The notes under the pieces are model-generated. The model was not told the DNA's origin and made no database searches. It was given only the letters and a program-made list of their open reading frames with translations. Below are positions 63,901 to 64,000 of a DNA stretch of 64,000 nt, piece by piece. The position numbers were made by a program, and so were the translations under genes. The DNA comes from Ricinus communis (lineage: Eukaryota; Streptophyta; Magnoliopsida; Malpighiales; Euphorbiaceae), in assembly GCF_019578655.1 (NCBI RefSeq), contig NC_063257.1, positions 13,640,001-13,704,000 on the forward strand, given 5' to 3'. How positions within the stretch are numbered: position 1 is the first letter of the stretch; every line of letters starts with the position of its first letter.

Positions 63901-64000
63901 TAACTGCTATTGTTGGCATAGGTGGAGGGGATGGAAGTGGTAGGGGCAGAGGTGGAGGGACTATAGGTGGTAGGGGCAGAGGTAGTGTTGGGAGAAGTGG
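60947..64000 (+). pseudogene. MULE transposase, mildly decayed
   Basis: The protein would cut and move the element. In order: a splice acceptor (TGGTGACAG) before the ATG at 60947; a PB1-like N-terminus (SYDGGLINIDKGYDVDKFSL); Asn/Asp/Pro repeats (61300-61460); an acidic segment; a MuDR DNA-binding region (KCTKKGCPWLLYVRIEE, 62142-62200); a transposase core with CIGLDGCFLKDLAK (62600) and TVVTDMQK (62805); and a 100-base GT-AG intron (62821-62920) after which IPTTEELLPEAEHKM continues. Then YNIIENNMYKTFNGW (63180), a SWIM finger (CTY ... TPCPHV, 63473-63528), a zinc knuckle CSICKSKGHNKVGC (63699-63740) and a Gly/Arg-rich tail. Stops at 60971, 61292 and 62355, several frameshifts and a stop inside the SWIM finger disable it, but its order is complete, so decay is recent. 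Confidence 0.85.
61311..61470 (+). repeat. Coding minisatellite in the MULE
   Basis: An 18-base unit (CCAAACATTGACCCTAGC, alternating with CCAGACAATGACCCTA) repeats about seven times, coding NIDPSPDNDP-like residues. Its antisense frame gives a spurious Gly/Ser-Met repeat. Confidence 0.85.

Larger units (their letters stand above)
60394..64000 (+). mobile_element. Mutator-like transposon (MULE), right end outside window
   Basis: It begins right after the copia homology breaks, with non-coding sequence ('ttgtcacttggccacctga') typical of plant element ends, and contains a MuDR-type transposase gene at 60947-63740 plus a Gly/Arg-rich coding stretch up to the window end. The opposite terminus is not in the window, so the terminal inverted repeats and target duplication cannot be checked. 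Confidence 0.8.

Overview
The window looks like nuclear DNA of a dicot plant. It is AT-rich and split by introns, and it holds two plant-type genes: a group I bZIP transcription factor and a secreted type 1 lipid transfer protein. These lie in a sea of nested Ty1/copia and Ty3/gypsy retrotransposons, long solo LTRs, MITE-like hairpins and one Mutator-like element. I cannot name the species. Nothing bacterial, organellar or CRISPR-like was seen, and no tRNA or rRNA gene was recognised.

Layout. 1-1632 is a reverse-strand LTR of a Tekay/Del-like gypsy element. 1633-19044 is a scrambled block built from one family of very long LTRs, called LTR-A here (about 2.3 kb, TGTCAGCACCC...CCCACA, 5-bp target duplications). 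It also holds a decayed Sirevirus-like gag, two decayed copies of a plant mobile domain (PMD) gene, a retroelement ORF1 remnant and a gypsy LTR with its polypurine tract. 19293-19797 is a MITE-like element next to the bZIP promoter. 20114-22725 is the intact four-exon bZIP gene. 23.3-27.6 kb is AT-rich intergenic DNA with several hairpin elements.

27591-39964 is a three-layer nest. A DNA element with long inverted arms contains a complete but decayed Sirevirus-like copia element (27914-39533, TSD AATAT on both sides), whose protease/integrase junction is split by an LTR-A solo LTR (31096-33371). 41226-43745 is the 3' end of a second Sirevirus-like element on the reverse strand. 43746-48843 is a decayed gypsy element, probably Tat/Ogre-like, split by a 1.34-kb solo LTR (45238-46581, TSD GGTGC on both sides). 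48.8-53.4 kb is repeat-derived and AT-rich DNA.

53423-53916 (reverse) is the lipid transfer protein gene, whose small last exon I inferred from splice signals. 56827-60393 is a third Sirevirus-like element, internally rearranged and broken by a Mutator-like transposon (60394 to the window end). That transposon still shows a PB1-like N-terminus, MuDR DNA-binding region, transposase aspartates, SWIM finger and zinc knuckle, with only scattered stops and frameshifts.

The host genes are the bZIP factor (nuclear regulator) and the LTP (secreted cuticle or defence-type lipid carrier). They are unrelated and about 30 kb apart. Every other coding trace is transposable-element sequence that is broken by stops or frameshifts.
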